Shown here: positions 26,793-35,420 of the stretch, one piece after another | Numbering within the stretch: position 1 is the first letter of the stretch | Layout: the number at the start of each line of letters is the position of its first letter | Origin: Lyngbya sp. CCAP 1446/10 | GTDB lineage: Bacteria > Cyanobacteriota > Cyanobacteriia > Cyanobacteriales > Microcoleaceae | Direction: 5' to 3' | Assembly: GCF_026130175.1 (NCBI RefSeq) | Contig: NZ_JAIGNI010000153.1 | Location: 1 to 60,904 of the forward strand | DNA length: 60,904 bases | Translations under genes and position numbers: made by a program | Notes under the pieces: model-generated | Databases searched by the model: none | Seen by the model: the letters and a program-made list of their open reading frames with translations, nothing else | What the model was told of the DNA's origin: nothing

Positions 26793-27062
26793 CTACTGAA
26801 ATGTCCGCTTGTGAATAACCTGTAATTGGTCGTACTCCTGATATTGACCGCTGCGACGGAGGGTTCGCAGGCGAATTTCGACCATCAGGCGAGCGTCGGA
26901 GCGACTGATGGGATCAAATCTCAGGCCGCCAGGGCCGTTGGTTACTAAGAAAAATAGGCGTTGGGCATATAGGGTGGTAAATAATTCTTGGCTGTCTTCA
27001 ACCTGGGATATCCTGAAGAGGAGGCCAAAGTTTGGATGATTCAGGTAGGTTTCGGTAGTCAT
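26793..27062 (-). CDS. pipX: PipX, NtcA coactivator and PII partner
   Basis: PipX binds the nitrogen regulator NtcA as coactivator and PII as a competing partner. The 89-aa protein has the Tudor-like N-terminal domain (HPNFGLLFRISQVEDSQELFTTLYAQRLFFLV) and the helical C-terminus (ARLMVEIRLRTLRRSGQYQEYDQLQ). The length and sequence match known PipX closely. It precedes pipY, sepF and proC on the same strand. Confidence 0.95.
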   Translation of the reverse strand: MTTETYLNHPNFGLLFRISQVEDSQELFTTLYAQRLFFLVTNGPGGLRFDPISRSDARLMVEIRLRTLRRSGQYQEYDQLQVIHKRTFQ

Positions 27063-27105
27063 TCACACTCACAATCGATCGATAATTAGATTAAAGATTT
27101 AGACT

Positions 27106-27543
27106 TTAGATTTTAGTTTCACTCGATCGCGGGGTGCAAAGGGCGATCGCCGTAGCCATGCTATAGTCTCCATCGTGACTGAGGCTCAACTGCCACTGGC
27201 AATTTCCCCAAACAGAGGCTTGTGCTGCTGCGGTTCCGTGCAGTTGCACGTTGGGAACACCGTTTTCGGAGCGCCGAATTTCCACATCTGCATACCGTAT
27301 TCCCCGCCATCCCGTGCCTAGGGCCTTGACAACAGCTTCCTTGGCTGCCCACCGCCCGGCTAGTTGGTTGCAGGAAACTCGGTTCATTTTACCTTTAATG
27401 CTGCTGTCTTGAGAATTTAGTTGTCGGCAATCTCTTTGTTCGGCGGGCGTGTAAACTTTTTCTAGGAAGCGATCGCCAAACCGGTCTAATGCAGCTTGAA
27501 TGCGGGGAATATATACGATATCTGTCCCAAGATAGATGTTCAA
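27106..27543 (-). CDS. acpS: AcpS, holo-[acyl-carrier-protein] synthase
   Basis: AcpS moves 4'-phosphopantetheine from CoA to apo-ACP. The 145-aa protein has the two family motifs: GTDIVYIPRIQAALDRFG at the N-terminus, with the metal-binding Asp, and GRWAAKEAVVKALG in the middle. It ends with SLSHDGDYSMATAIA. It lies between ecfT and pipX on the same strand. Confidence 0.94.
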   Translation of the reverse strand: MNIYLGTDIVYIPRIQAALDRFGDRFLEKVYTPAEQRDCRQLNSQDSSIKGKMNRVSCNQLAGRWAAKEAVVKALGTGWRGIRYADVEIRRSENGVPNVQLHGTAAAQASVWGNCQWQLSLSHDGDYSMATAIALCTPRSSETKI

Positions 27544-27675
27544 AGTCTTGAATCTCTAAATATTCGTCTCCATTACTTTAGCAGCACTATCGCGATCTGC
27601 ATTCTTGTTGGAAACTGGTATTAGTTTTGCTTGGATGGGTGGCCCATACCCGTCAAGCATAAATGGTTTGATTCC

Positions 27676-27720
27676 CGTACTGTCAACTGTCAACTGTCAA
27701 CTGTCAACTGTCAACTGTCC
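27676..27720. repeat. STRR: TCAACTG heptamers at the ecfT stop codon
   Basis: Five to six perfect TCAACTG units. The first repeat unit supplies the TGA stop of the ecfT gene (GAC AGT TGA), so the array grew from, or replaced, the gene's 3' end. Confidence 0.85.
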
Positions 27721-28706
27721 CAACCCCAAACCAAGCGGGCGCTCCAGAGGGCGAGTAAGCAGCCGAGGGCGATCCAGTCTCGGATTTTGAAATCCAACTG
27801 GTGCCATTCTACACGGTGTCGATCGGGACTGGTGAAGCCGCGAACTGTCATAGCGCTAGCCATTTGTTCGGCTCGCAGGAGCAAGTTTTCTAACAGCCGC
27901 TCGGCAATCAGTAACCAAACTTGAGCGGCGCGGCGAAATCCGAGTTTTTTCCAGTTGATCGCTCTGGTGCTGACCGATCGCACTAAATTTTGTATTTCTT
28001 CCAATACTAGGGGAATGAAGCGCAAAGATAACGTTAATGTTAGTGCGATTTCGGTGACAGGCCAGTTTAAACGACGCAGCGGCTGCATTAAGTTTTCTAT
28101 AGCTGCGGTGATTTCTTCGCTGGCTGTGGTAAGGAGGTAGAGGTTGGTGCTGTAAATTACTGTGAAAAATAGGGTGCTGACGTTGATAGCTAAATCTAGG
28201 GATTTGCGGGTGATTTTTATCGGGCCTTGTTTGAATAAAACGTAACTGTATTTTGTGGGTTGCGGGAGTTTATTTGGGATTGGGGATTTGGGATTTTGGG
28301 TTGGGGAGTTTGAGCCTAAGTTAAAAGGTTTGTACCAGGGTTTGGGCTTCTGAGGGGGTGGAAGCGTTGCGGGCTGTTGGGAAAAGGTTAATTCGTCGGC
28401 GGGGATGCGGGGCTGGTGTTCTGAGGGAAGTCCGTCGGGGGCGATCGCGCTGAGGCAAAATACTAAAAGGCAGAATAGCAAAAGCATTCCCATTTGCTGT
28501 TTCCACACGCGGAAGGGAATGGCTGCGCTGAGTGTCAGTACGATTAACATCGCTACTAGCATCAACCGCCAAACGGGATTGGCGAGTATTGGTACAATCA
28601 GAAATGTCATCAACCAGGCTAATTTGACGCGGGAGTCGAGCCGGTGCAGCCAGGTTACTGGTTGTTCTAGGTATAGTCCAATGGGGAGCGATCGCAATAA
28701 ATCCAT
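27711..28706 (-). CDS. EcfT/CbiQ-family energy-coupling transmembrane protein
   Basis: Membrane component of an ECF-type vitamin or metal transporter. The 331-aa protein begins MDLLRSLPIGLYLE...LDSRVKLAW, has four to five helices and a C-terminal coupling region with AMTVRGF. Between the helices, residues about 95-150 are a Pro/Asn-rich cytosolic insertion (PNKLPQPTKY). Part of this is encoded by a GGGATTTGG-like repeat tract, so it is absent or variable in relatives. ATPases and S-components are not nearby. The substrate is unknown. Confidence 0.82.
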   Translation of the reverse strand: MDLLRSLPIGLYLEQPVTWLHRLDSRVKLAWLMTFLIVPILANPVWRLMLVAMLIVLTLSAAIPFRVWKQQMGMLLLFCLLVFCLSAIAPDGLPSEHQPRIPADELTFSQQPATLPPPQKPKPWYKPFNLGSNSPTQNPKSPIPNKLPQPTKYSYVLFKQGPIKITRKSLDLAINVSTLFFTVIYSTNLYLLTTASEEITAAIENLMQPLRRLNWPVTEIALTLTLSLRFIPLVLEEIQNLVRSVSTRAINWKKLGFRRAAQVWLLIAERLLENLLLRAEQMASAMTVRGFTSPDRHRVEWHQLDFKIRDWIALGCLLALWSARLVWGWDS

Positions 28707-28759
28707 TTTGTCGATTTAAGATTTTTAAGAATATCAATTTATTGAACTGCGAAAAACGT

Positions 28760-28800
28760 GAAGGAAGAGAAGGAAGAGAAAGAAGGAAGAGAAAAGAAAA
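28760..28800. repeat. STRR: GGAAGAGA purine repeats
   Basis: A short array of GGAAGAG/GGAAGAA units lies between der and ecfT, next to the der terminator. Confidence 0.65.
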
Positions 28801-28837
28801 AAACGCAATTTGCTTAAATCATTAAACTGCGTTTTTT
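28797..28837. terminator. Bidirectional intrinsic terminator after der
   Basis: The arms AAAAAACGCAATTT (left) and AAACTGCGTTTTTT (right) form a stem with one mismatch and T-runs on both strands. It lies about 20 bp beyond the der stop codon. Confidence 0.75.
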
Positions 28838-28857
28838 CTTTAATCTAGAGTCTAGAA

Positions 28858-30219
28858 TTACTTCACACGTAGCGCTCTGTTGGTGGTACTTTCTTCGCTG
28901 GCGCGAACTTTTTTGCCTCTCCAAAGCAGCCGCATTGGTGTACCGGTAAAGCCGAGGTGTTTGCGGAATTGGCTTTCCATGTAGCGGCGGTAGTTTTCGG
29001 TGAAGCGTTTGGGATCGTTGACAAACAGCGCGATTGTCGGTGGTTGCGATCGCACTTGAGTACCGTAATAGATTTTGCCTTGTTTTCCTTGGCGGGTAAC
29101 TGGCGCTGAGTGCCAGGTTGTGGCTTCTTCTATGACTTCGTTAATCACGGCGGTAGCGACGCGACGCTTGTGTTCGTCGGAGGCTTTGTCTACTAATTCA
29201 ATGATTTTTTCAACTCGCTGTCCACTCATGGCGCTGACAAAGATCATTTCTGCCCAGTCGAGGAAATACAGTTTAGTTCTTGCTGTTTTTTCGTACTCGT
29301 AGATCGTGTCGTTGTCCTTTTCTATGGCATCCCATTTGTTGATGACGATGATGCAGGCTCGACCTTCTTGGCTGATGCGATCGGCTAATTTTTGATCTTG
29401 ATCAGTAACGCCGTCAATTGCGTCAATGACTAGCAGTATGACATCGGCGCGGCGGATGGCTTTGAAAGCGCGGTTGATTCCGAAAAATTCGGCACCATAT
29501 TCGACGTTTTTCTTTTTGCGAATTCCGGCTGTGTCGATCAGGCGGTAGGTTTGACCGTTGCGTTCTACTATGGTGTCAATTGCGTCGCGGGTTGTGCCAG
29601 AAATCGGGCTGACTATGGCGCGGTTTTCTCCGAGAAATGAGTTAAGCAAGCTCGATTTGCCGACGTTGGGACGACCGATTATTGCTACTTTTATTTCATC
29701 TACTTCTGGCTCTACTTCTGTGGGAAGGTAAGTCATTAATTGGTCTAGCAATTCGCCGGTGCCGTTACCGTGAATCCCGGAAATGGGGTATGGTTCTCCT
29801 AGTCCCAATGTCCAAAAGTCTGCTGCTTGGGTGAGTCCTGTATTTTCCGATTCGCATTTGTTGACGGCGAGAATGATCGGGACTTTTTGCACCCGCAGCC
29901 AAGAGGCGATGGATTCGTCGCCGCCTGTGAGTCCGGTTTTTCCGTCTACTACGAAAATGGCTGCGCTGGCTTCTGATAGGGCTGCCAGTGCTTGTTCGCG
30001 GATTAATGGCAGAAATTCGGTCTCGTCGTCGAATACTAGCCCGCCGGTGTCTACGACTTGATATTCGCGATCGCCCCAGTATGCTGGTCTGTACGTGCGA
30101 TCGCGCGTGATTCCCGGTTCGTCGTGGACGATCGCGTCTTGGCTGTTGGCTAAACGGTTGACGATCGTCGATTTGCCTACATTGGGTCGTCCAATAATAG
30201 CAACTATAGGTAGAGGCAT
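28858..30219 (-). CDS. der: Der (EngA), double-GTPase ribosome assembly factor
   Basis: Der is needed for 50S ribosome maturation. The 453-aa protein has two tandem G domains, each with G1 (GRPNVGKST at about 9-17; GRPNVGKSS at about 184-192), G3 (DTGG, DTAG) and G4 (NKCE, NKWD). A C-terminal KH-like domain ends the protein ([36 protein letters not shown]). The length is usual. It is upstream of ecfT and divergent from the nucleoside transporter gene. Confidence 0.96.
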   Translation of the reverse strand: MPLPIVAIIGRPNVGKSTIVNRLANSQDAIVHDEPGITRDRTYRPAYWGDREYQVVDTGGLVFDDETEFLPLIREQALAALSEASAAIFVVDGKTGLTGGDESIASWLRVQKVPIILAVNKCESENTGLTQAADFWTLGLGEPYPISGIHGNGTGELLDQLMTYLPTEVEPEVDEIKVAIIGRPNVGKSSLLNSFLGENRAIVSPISGTTRDAIDTIVERNGQTYRLIDTAGIRKKKNVEYGAEFFGINRAFKAIRRADVILLVIDAIDGVTDQDQKLADRISQEGRACIIVINKWDAIEKDNDTIYEYEKTARTKLYFLDWAEMIFVSAMSGQRVEKIIELVDKASDEHKRRVATAVINEVIEEATTWHSAPVTRQGKQGKIYYGTQVRSQPPTIALFVNDPKRFTENYRRYMESQFRKHLGFTGTPMRLLWRGKKVRASEESTTNRALRVK

Positions 30220-30281
30220 AAAAGTAGCAGCAATCAGGCTGCGCCGTAATTTTGAGCTTTAATCTTTGATTATAAGGGAAT

Positions 30282-31499
30282 GTGACTGAAATGGAAAGAC
30301 TTATTTCTGTATTGGGGTTAGCTGTTTTTGTCGGTTTGTCCTACGCCTTTTCAGTCGATCGGCGCGCGGTTAAGTGGCCTCCCGTACTGTGGGGAATTGC
30401 TTTGCAGCTAATTTTTGCAATTTTGATTCTCAAAACTGCTCCGGGTTTGGCGGTATTTAAATTTTTGGGAGATTTAGTCACCCAGTTTCTCAATTTTTCA
30501 GATGCCGGGGCAAAGTTCGTATTTGGAGACAATTTTGCCGACCACTTTATCGCTTTTAAAGTGCTGCCGACTATTATCTTTTTCTCTTCGTTTATCACCC
30601 TACTTTATCACTATGGCATTTTGCAGCGGGTGGTGCAAGCAGTCGCTTGGGGCATGATTAAAACCATGAAAACTTCCGGTGCAGAAACGCTTTCTTGTGC
30701 TGCCAATATTTTTGTCGGACAAACAGAAGCGCCACTGTTAATTAAGCCTTATGTGGCGACAATGACGCTCTCGGAACTTCACGCTGTGATGACGGGGGGT
30801 TTTGCGACAATTGCCGGCGGAGTAATGGCGGCTTACATTTCTTTTGGAGTGTCAGCTCAACATTTAATTGCTGCGTCGGTGATGTCGGCACCGGCTGCTT
30901 TGGCTATTTCTAAATTGCTGTACCCAGAAACTGAAAAGTCCCTGACTGCTGGCGAGGTGGAGATCAAGGTAGATCAGGTTTATGCTAATGCGGTGGATGC
31001 GGCAGCTTCTGGTGCTACCGACGGCTTGAAGTTAGCTGCTAATGTGGGGGCGATGCTGATTGCTTTTTTGGGTTTATTGGCATTTTTTAATGCACTTTTG
31101 GGTTGGTTTGGAGGGCTGATTAGTTTGCCTCAGTTGTCGCTGGAATGGATTTTTTCTTATTTGATGGCTCCGGTGGCTTGGCTGATGGGTATCCCTTGGG
31201 CGGATTGTGGAAAAATAGGAGTTATTCTCGGAAAAAAGACGATTTTAAATGAATTTATTGCTTATTTAGATTTGATGAAATTGGTGAAACAACAGGCGAT
31301 TTCAGAACGAGCAGCAATTATTGCGACTTATGCTTTGTGTGGCTTTTCTAATATTGGTTCCATCGGAATTCAAATTGGGGGGATTGGTGCGATCGCGCCA
31401 TCCCGCAAAGGCGATTTGGCTCGGTTGGGTGTGAGGGCGATGATTGCTGGTTCTGTGGCTTGTTTCATGACTGCTTGTATTGCGGGAATGCTGCTTTAA
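30282..31499 (+). CDS. nupC: NupC-type concentrative nucleoside transporter
   Basis: A proton- or sodium-driven nucleoside importer. The 405-aa inner-membrane protein of the CNT family has the gate signature (VLPTIIFFSSFITLLYH) and the nucleoside-binding repeats ANIFVGQTEAPLLIKPYV and MTGGFATIAGGVMAAYISFGV. The second half shows MLIAFLGLLAFFNALLGW and CGFSNIGSIGIQIGGI. GTG 30282 or ATG 30291 may be the start; AAGGG lies just before the GTG. Confidence 0.92.
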   Translation: MTEMERLISVLGLAVFVGLSYAFSVDRRAVKWPPVLWGIALQLIFAILILKTAPGLAVFKFLGDLVTQFLNFSDAGAKFVFGDNFADHFIAFKVLPTIIFFSSFITLLYHYGILQRVVQAVAWGMIKTMKTSGAETLSCAANIFVGQTEAPLLIKPYVATMTLSELHAVMTGGFATIAGGVMAAYISFGVSAQHLIAASVMSAPAALAISKLLYPETEKSLTAGEVEIKVDQVYANAVDAAASGATDGLKLAANVGAMLIAFLGLLAFFNALLGWFGGLISLPQLSLEWIFSYLMAPVAWLMGIPWADCGKIGVILGKKTILNEFIAYLDLMKLVKQQAISERAAIIATYALCGFSNIGSIGIQIGGIGAIAPSRKGDLARLGVRAMIAGSVACFMTACIAGMLL

Positions 31500-31734
31500 A
31501 AGTTCTCAGTTTTGTAAGGTGCGCGGTACGCACCCTACTTTCTACTCTCAAGGTTATTAAATAAAAGTTAAAATTTGATAATTAAAATCTGGTAGATGTT
31601 TAATATATAACGAAAAACATCTAATTTTAGCGATCGGCTATTATGGAAAATAGGCAGGAATTTAGTCTGTAACAACGGTATATAGAAACTGGAAACTAAA
31701 TTCTCCTCAAAGCCAAATAAATAGGTGGTGTAAT

Positions 31735-32277
31735 ATGGCTGTTCTGCAACTAGAAGACGGTAGGACATATACGGATATCGGGGCGATCGCTCGCCAACTG
31801 GATGTTTTAAATATTCAGATCGATCGCCTGTCAACGAACAAAAATCCTGCGGTTCGAGAAATCCTACTCCAAGACATTCTCAGCGTAACAGAAAAACAGC
31901 AGGTACTCGCAGCATTTAAAACCGAGTTTGAATACTTCAAGCGCGCCAGCGGATGTCAGTGGTGCGACTTAAAGGTGTTGCATCCCGGTTCGCCGCAGAT
32001 TTACTCGCTGATGACTAAAAGCGATCGCACTCACACCCACGCAGATGCAGAAGTTCTACATATTTTAGCTGGGGAATGTGTTTTTGGTTTCGTGTGTCCT
32101 AACGGCTCTCAGGTACAATTAATGTTGGAAGCTGAAGAATATATTAAAGTACCGGCTAATACCGAACATTGGTTTTATCTCACTCCGTTGCTGTACTTAA
32201 AAGCCGTGCAGTATTACACCACTGCTCAAGGTTGGGTTCCTCAGTATACTAATAGGAAACTCAAGATAAAAAACTAA
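31735..32277 (+). CDS. mtnD: Acireductone dioxygenase-like cupin (MtnD)
   Basis: Acireductone dioxygenase oxidises dihydroxy-keto-methylthiopentene in the methionine salvage pathway. The 180-aa cupin has the exact metal-ligand pattern of the family: H100 and H102 in THTHADAE, E106, and H145 in NTEHWF. The N-terminal part (LEDGRTYTDIGAIARQLDVL, LLQDILSVTEKQQVLAAF) also fits. No other salvage gene is near. The assignment is firm at the family level; the metal is unknown. Confidence 0.85.
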   Translation: MAVLQLEDGRTYTDIGAIARQLDVLNIQIDRLSTNKNPAVREILLQDILSVTEKQQVLAAFKTEFEYFKRASGCQWCDLKVLHPGSPQIYSLMTKSDRTHTHADAEVLHILAGECVFGFVCPNGSQVQLMLEAEEYIKVPANTEHWFYLTPLLYLKAVQYYTTAQGWVPQYTNRKLKIKN

Positions 32278-32283
32278 ATCAGT

Positions 32284-32480
32284 CGGCGATTGAAATCGCG
32301 TCTACACAAACGATGTCCGCCGACGCGGACTAAGAAATTAAGATAAAATTCGGCGATTGAAATCGCGTCTACACAAACGATGTCCGCCTCCACGGACTAA
32401 GAAATTAAGATAAAACTCGGCGATTGAAATCGCGTCTACACAAACGATGTCCGCCTCCGCGGACTAAGAAATAAAGGCGA
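32284..32480. repeat. Three tandem 67-bp palindromic repeats
   Basis: Copies start at 32284, 32351 and 32418, with 67-bp spacing. Each holds GGCGATTGAAATCGCG (self-complementary GCGATT/AATCGC), then TCTACACAAACGATG, then GTCCGCC...GCGGAC, then a short AT-rich tail. Only the loop of the second palindrome varies (CGAC, TCCA, TCCG), changing one arm base in copy 2. There are no unique spacers, so it is not a CRISPR array. Dispersed elements of this type are known between genes in filamentous cyanobacteria. Confidence 0.85.
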
Positions 32481-32486
32481 AATTGA

Positions 32487-33305
32487 TTAAATTTTGTCTA
32501 ATTCGGCGGGTGCGGCAATTTCAATTTCTTCGCAGCGCTGCAACAGCGATTCTATTTCCTGGGCGAGAGAAATTACTTCAGGCCAAGAAGAACCGTTGAT
32601 TAAATCTTGGGCGTGTGCTAATTTGTTTCTTAATGCTTCTGCTGACTTTAAAAAACGCTCCCCGTAACGTTTGGATTTGAGCCCCAGTCGATCGACTATT
32701 TCGGCATTCGTCAGGATTAAATCTCGCTTGTCGCAGAATTGCAGGTAATCGATCAAGTCAATTGCCTCATTTCGCGATCGCCCTAATTGCCACAGGTGTT
32801 TTGCTGCTACAATGCGATCGCCCTTCAGCAACTTTTGCCACGAATCTTGGGGAAAATAGATCCGCACAATCCGCAATAAATTCATTTCCAGCAGCGTCAC
32901 CAACCCAAACAGTAGCATCCGTACCGGTGCTTTTTGCAAATCGCCGCAGGTGACAATCCCGTTGATGCGGTTGCTTTCTAATACAAATAATCTCGGTTTT
33001 TCTCGCAGCAGCGGCAGCAATTCCATCAACGGAGTCGCGGCGGCGATTAGCTGTGATGGGTGGAAGATTTGCTGGTAATCGCTGCATTTACCTGTCTTTA
33101 AGTGCGATCGTTCTACATAGCCACAAACCGTCCCGTTTTCTTCGATCCCCAGCACGTCAAAATCGCGCGCCTCCATCCACGATCGCAATTTAGCTGCATC
33201 TTCAACCGCCGGGACAGATTTTAGCGGTTCCGCGAGATATTTAACTGTAATACTGTCTTTGAATAAATCCCGCAAATCGGCGGAACTTGATTTTAAATGT
33301 TTCAT
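32487..33305 (-). CDS. CBS-pair protein with HEPN-like C-terminus
   Basis: A 272-aa soluble protein. Residues about 20-125 form a CBS-type pair (SVPAVEDAAKLRSWMEARDFDVLGIEENGTVCGYVER; RLFVLESNRINGIVTCGDLQK). Residues about 130-272 are helical and hold R226-N-K-L-A-H231, the Rx4H motif of HEPN RNases and HEPN-like toxins. CBS pairs usually bind adenine nucleotides, so a nucleotide-sensing RNase or RNA-binding role can be proposed but is not shown. The gene stands alone on the minus strand, and the next gene is an unrelated secreted protein. Confidence 0.6.
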   Translation of the reverse strand: MKHLKSSSADLRDLFKDSITVKYLAEPLKSVPAVEDAAKLRSWMEARDFDVLGIEENGTVCGYVERSHLKTGKCSDYQQIFHPSQLIAAATPLMELLPLLREKPRLFVLESNRINGIVTCGDLQKAPVRMLLFGLVTLLEMNLLRIVRIYFPQDSWQKLLKGDRIVAAKHLWQLGRSRNEAIDLIDYLQFCDKRDLILTNAEIVDRLGLKSKRYGERFLKSAEALRNKLAHAQDLINGSSWPEVISLAQEIESLLQRCEEIEIAAPAELDKI

Positions 33306-33410
33306 CTCATGCCCAGTAATTTCCTGAGTCGTGCCGCGACAAGAGGACTATTAATATTTTAACTGCAAATAGAGACAGGGGATTGCCGTGTCTCTACAGA
33401 TTTCAAGATC

Positions 33411-33884
33411 TTACTTGCTGGCTAATTCGGGGCAGTAATGATTTCCTGCAAGGGTTGTGATAATATCGGCATCCGCGAGAAAACTTTCTTTGACTGTGGG
33501 ATTTTCGATACTGAGAGCTTGCGCGATCGCCCTTAATTTAACTTCCGGCAGAGAAACTCCTGCTTTAGCTTCTGCACATATCCTTTTCGCTGCGGCAATT
33601 TTTTGACCAGGGTTAGTTTGAATTCCTTGCAGTAAAGTGTTCGTTGCGTCTGGAGAGTAGCTTTTTGCTAAGCGTTTGTAGTCTTCGATAAATTTCCCAT
33701 CGTCTCCTGTCAGCTTAATTCCCGATTCTTGGGGCGCGCACAACTCATTTAAGGTAATCACTTCTCCCGCTGAGTTTACCAGAAAACAGCCTGCGCGTTC
33801 TTGGGCGATCGCACTTTTGGCGATCGGGACAAATTGTATAATAACCGCGGACATCAGAGCAGTTAAACGCCAGTAATTTAGCAT
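33411..33884 (-). CDS. Exported hypothetical protein
   Basis: A 157-aa protein with a signal peptide at about 1-28 (ALMSAVIIQFVPIAKSAIAQE). The mature part has four Cys (CFLVN, LCAP, RICAEAKAG, HYCPELA), which could form two disulfides. The closing TTLAGNHYCPEL resembles small DUF732-like secreted proteins. The function is unknown. The leader ATAGTGCCATG is shared with the small exported protein gene at 41.3 kb. Confidence 0.6.
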   Translation of the reverse strand: MLNYWRLTALMSAVIIQFVPIAKSAIAQERAGCFLVNSAGEVITLNELCAPQESGIKLTGDDGKFIEDYKRLAKSYSPDATNTLLQGIQTNPGQKIAAAKRICAEAKAGVSLPEVKLRAIAQALSIENPTVKESFLADADIITTLAGNHYCPELASK

Positions 33885-33935
33885 GGCACTATCCTTTATT
33901 TGTAATTGTTAATTGATGCTTAACGGGCTCTTCGG

Positions 33936-34098
33936 CCCGTGCCACAATAGACATCTCCAAAAACTCTTGTGGGGCTGGCAAGATGCCTGCCATTCACGGG
34001 GCTGGCAAGATGCCTGCCATTCACGGGGCTGGCAAGATGCCCGTGCCACAATAGACATCTCCAAAAACTCTTGTGGGGCTGGCAAGATGCCTGCCATT
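33936..34098. repeat. Nested direct repeats (59 bp and 27 bp units)
   Basis: A 59-bp sequence starting CCCGTGCCACAATAGACATC occurs at 33936-33994 and again, 104 bp on, at 34040-34098. Between them a 27-bp unit (CACGGGGCTGGCAAGATGCC...) is repeated in tandem. The second 59-bp copy ends next to the stop codon of the anti-sigma gene. A GGGC/GCCC hairpin (33923-33940) precedes the first copy. Confidence 0.8.
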
Positions 34099-34099
34099 T

Positions 34100-34717
34100 T
34101 CAAACTAGCATTTCATTGTCTGTGGAAGTTTTAATTAATAGCAAACATCCCCCTTGTGTGAGCGAATAATGTGTAGAACCGGGAACCGATCGAATATAAT
34201 CGCCTTGATAGCAAACTTCCCCTTCTACAATTAAATCTCCTTCTAATACAAGCACTTCTTCCGAGCCAGCGTGTCGGTGCAGGGGAAAAGTTACTCCCGG
34301 TTCTAGTCGCATCAAGCAGGTAATCTCGCGCTTTTTTTTGTCAATGTAAAGCTTGCCGATCGAGATTCCCGGAACTGAGTAAGGTCTCCATTTGACATCG
34401 CGCGATCGCACGATTACAGATGGAGTATTGTTCTCTGTTGGGGAGGTAACAATTGGCTTTGAATTGACTGATTCTGCCGTTAGTGGCAGTTCCGCTATGC
34501 GCTGAAATAGGCGGTTTTTCAGGTCGGGGGCGACGGGAACGGCAGGGGCTGTGTAGCCGATCGCAGCAATTGCTGTTTCAAAGGCAGCTAATTCACTTTG
34601 TAGTTCTGGAGATGCTTGCAATTTCTCTGCAAGTGCGAGGCGTTCTGACTCATCGAGGATATCGAGAGCTTGAAGGGCTGCAAGGGTATTAAACTCCTCG
34701 TCTGGCATCATTTCCAT
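34100..34717 (-). CDS. ChrR-like cupin anti-sigma factor
   Basis: A 205-aa anti-sigma factor. The N-terminal part (about 1-70, ALQALDILDESERLALAEKL...ELAAFETAIAAIG) is an alpha-helical anti-sigma domain of the RskA/ChrR kind. It lacks the His/Cys zinc ligands of classic ChrR. The C-terminal part (about 105-200) is a ChrR-type cupin with FPLHRHAGSEEVLVLEG and a later His. It follows the ECF sigma gene by about 135 bp on the same strand and is probably its antagonist. ChrR-type cupins sense singlet oxygen or peroxides; the trigger here is not known. Confidence 0.82.
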   Translation of the reverse strand: MEMMPDEEFNTLAALQALDILDESERLALAEKLQASPELQSELAAFETAIAAIGYTAPAVPVAPDLKNRLFQRIAELPLTAESVNSKPIVTSPTENNTPSVIVRSRDVKWRPYSVPGISIGKLYIDKKKREITCLMRLEPGVTFPLHRHAGSEEVLVLEGDLIVEGEVCYQGDYIRSVPGSTHYSLTQGGCLLLIKTSTDNEMLV

Positions 34718-34853
34718 CTGTTCTCCGGCATGATCGATTTTAGATTGTAAATTTTAGATTTCTTTTTGCCATTGCACTAAAGAAAGATGGAAGATTGGAG
34801 ATGCCATAATTTTAGATTGATCTTAAACAATTTAAATTTTGTTTTTTAACAAC

Positions 34854-35420
34854 CTAAATTTCTTCGCTCAAATTTTGGCGCAATTTAGAAATTCCCAAGC
34901 GAATTCTAGTTTTAACTGTACCTGTTGGGATACCGAGTTTAGTCGCGATTGCCGCGCAAGTCAATCCTTGGTAATAGGCTAGTTCGATCGCAATTCGCTG
35001 TTCTGCTGGCAGTTTTTCTAGCGCCGCTGTAACTTGTGCGCTGCGTTCTTCGATCATGGCATCTTCCATCGGTTCTGCAAGGCTCGAAGACGGAATTTTC
35101 GCATCTTCCAGACAAGCTTGGGCCGCGCGGACTGTTCGCTGCAACACTCGGAGGCGATCGAGGGAACGACTGCGGGTAAGCATGAACAACCACGTATCCG
35201 CTCGACTGCGACTAGGATCGTAAGTTGCTGCTTTTTGCCAAATTTGGGAAAAAACATCGAGTACCACTTCTTCAGCTTCTTCTACCGAACCCAGGATTTT
35301 GTAAGCGAGCCCGTAACTTGGACGACCGTAGCGATCGTAAAGTTTAGCTAATGCCGTTTGGTCTTTGTGGGCAATCTGCACTAAAAGTAGCGATGAATCG
35401 CTTGACTTTTCGCCTGTCAT
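34854..35420 (-). CDS. ECF sigma factor
   Basis: A 188-aa group 4 sigma factor. Region 2 lies at about 20-85 (ALAKLYDRYGRPSYGLAYKILGSVEEAEEVVLDVFSQIWQKA) and region 4 at about 130-182 (ALEKLPAEQRIAIELAYYQGLTCAAIATKLGIPTGTVKTRIRLGISKLR). There is no extra C-terminal domain. It is the first gene of a sigma/anti-sigma pair and is divergent from the DUF4331 gene about 400 bp away. That group is a plausible target, but no promoter was identified. Confidence 0.9.
   Translation of the reverse strand: MTGEKSSDSSLLLVQIAHKDQTALAKLYDRYGRPSYGLAYKILGSVEEAEEVVLDVFSQIWQKAATYDPSRSRADTWLFMLTRSRSLDRLRVLQRTVRAAQACLEDAKIPSSSLAEPMEDAMIEERSAQVTAALEKLPAEQRIAIELAYYQGLTCAAIATKLGIPTGTVKTRIRLGISKLRQNLSEEI

Noticed and set aside
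32284..32480. CRISPR array
   Set aside because: The three units are near-identical over the full 67 bp, with no unique spacers and no cas genes in the window.
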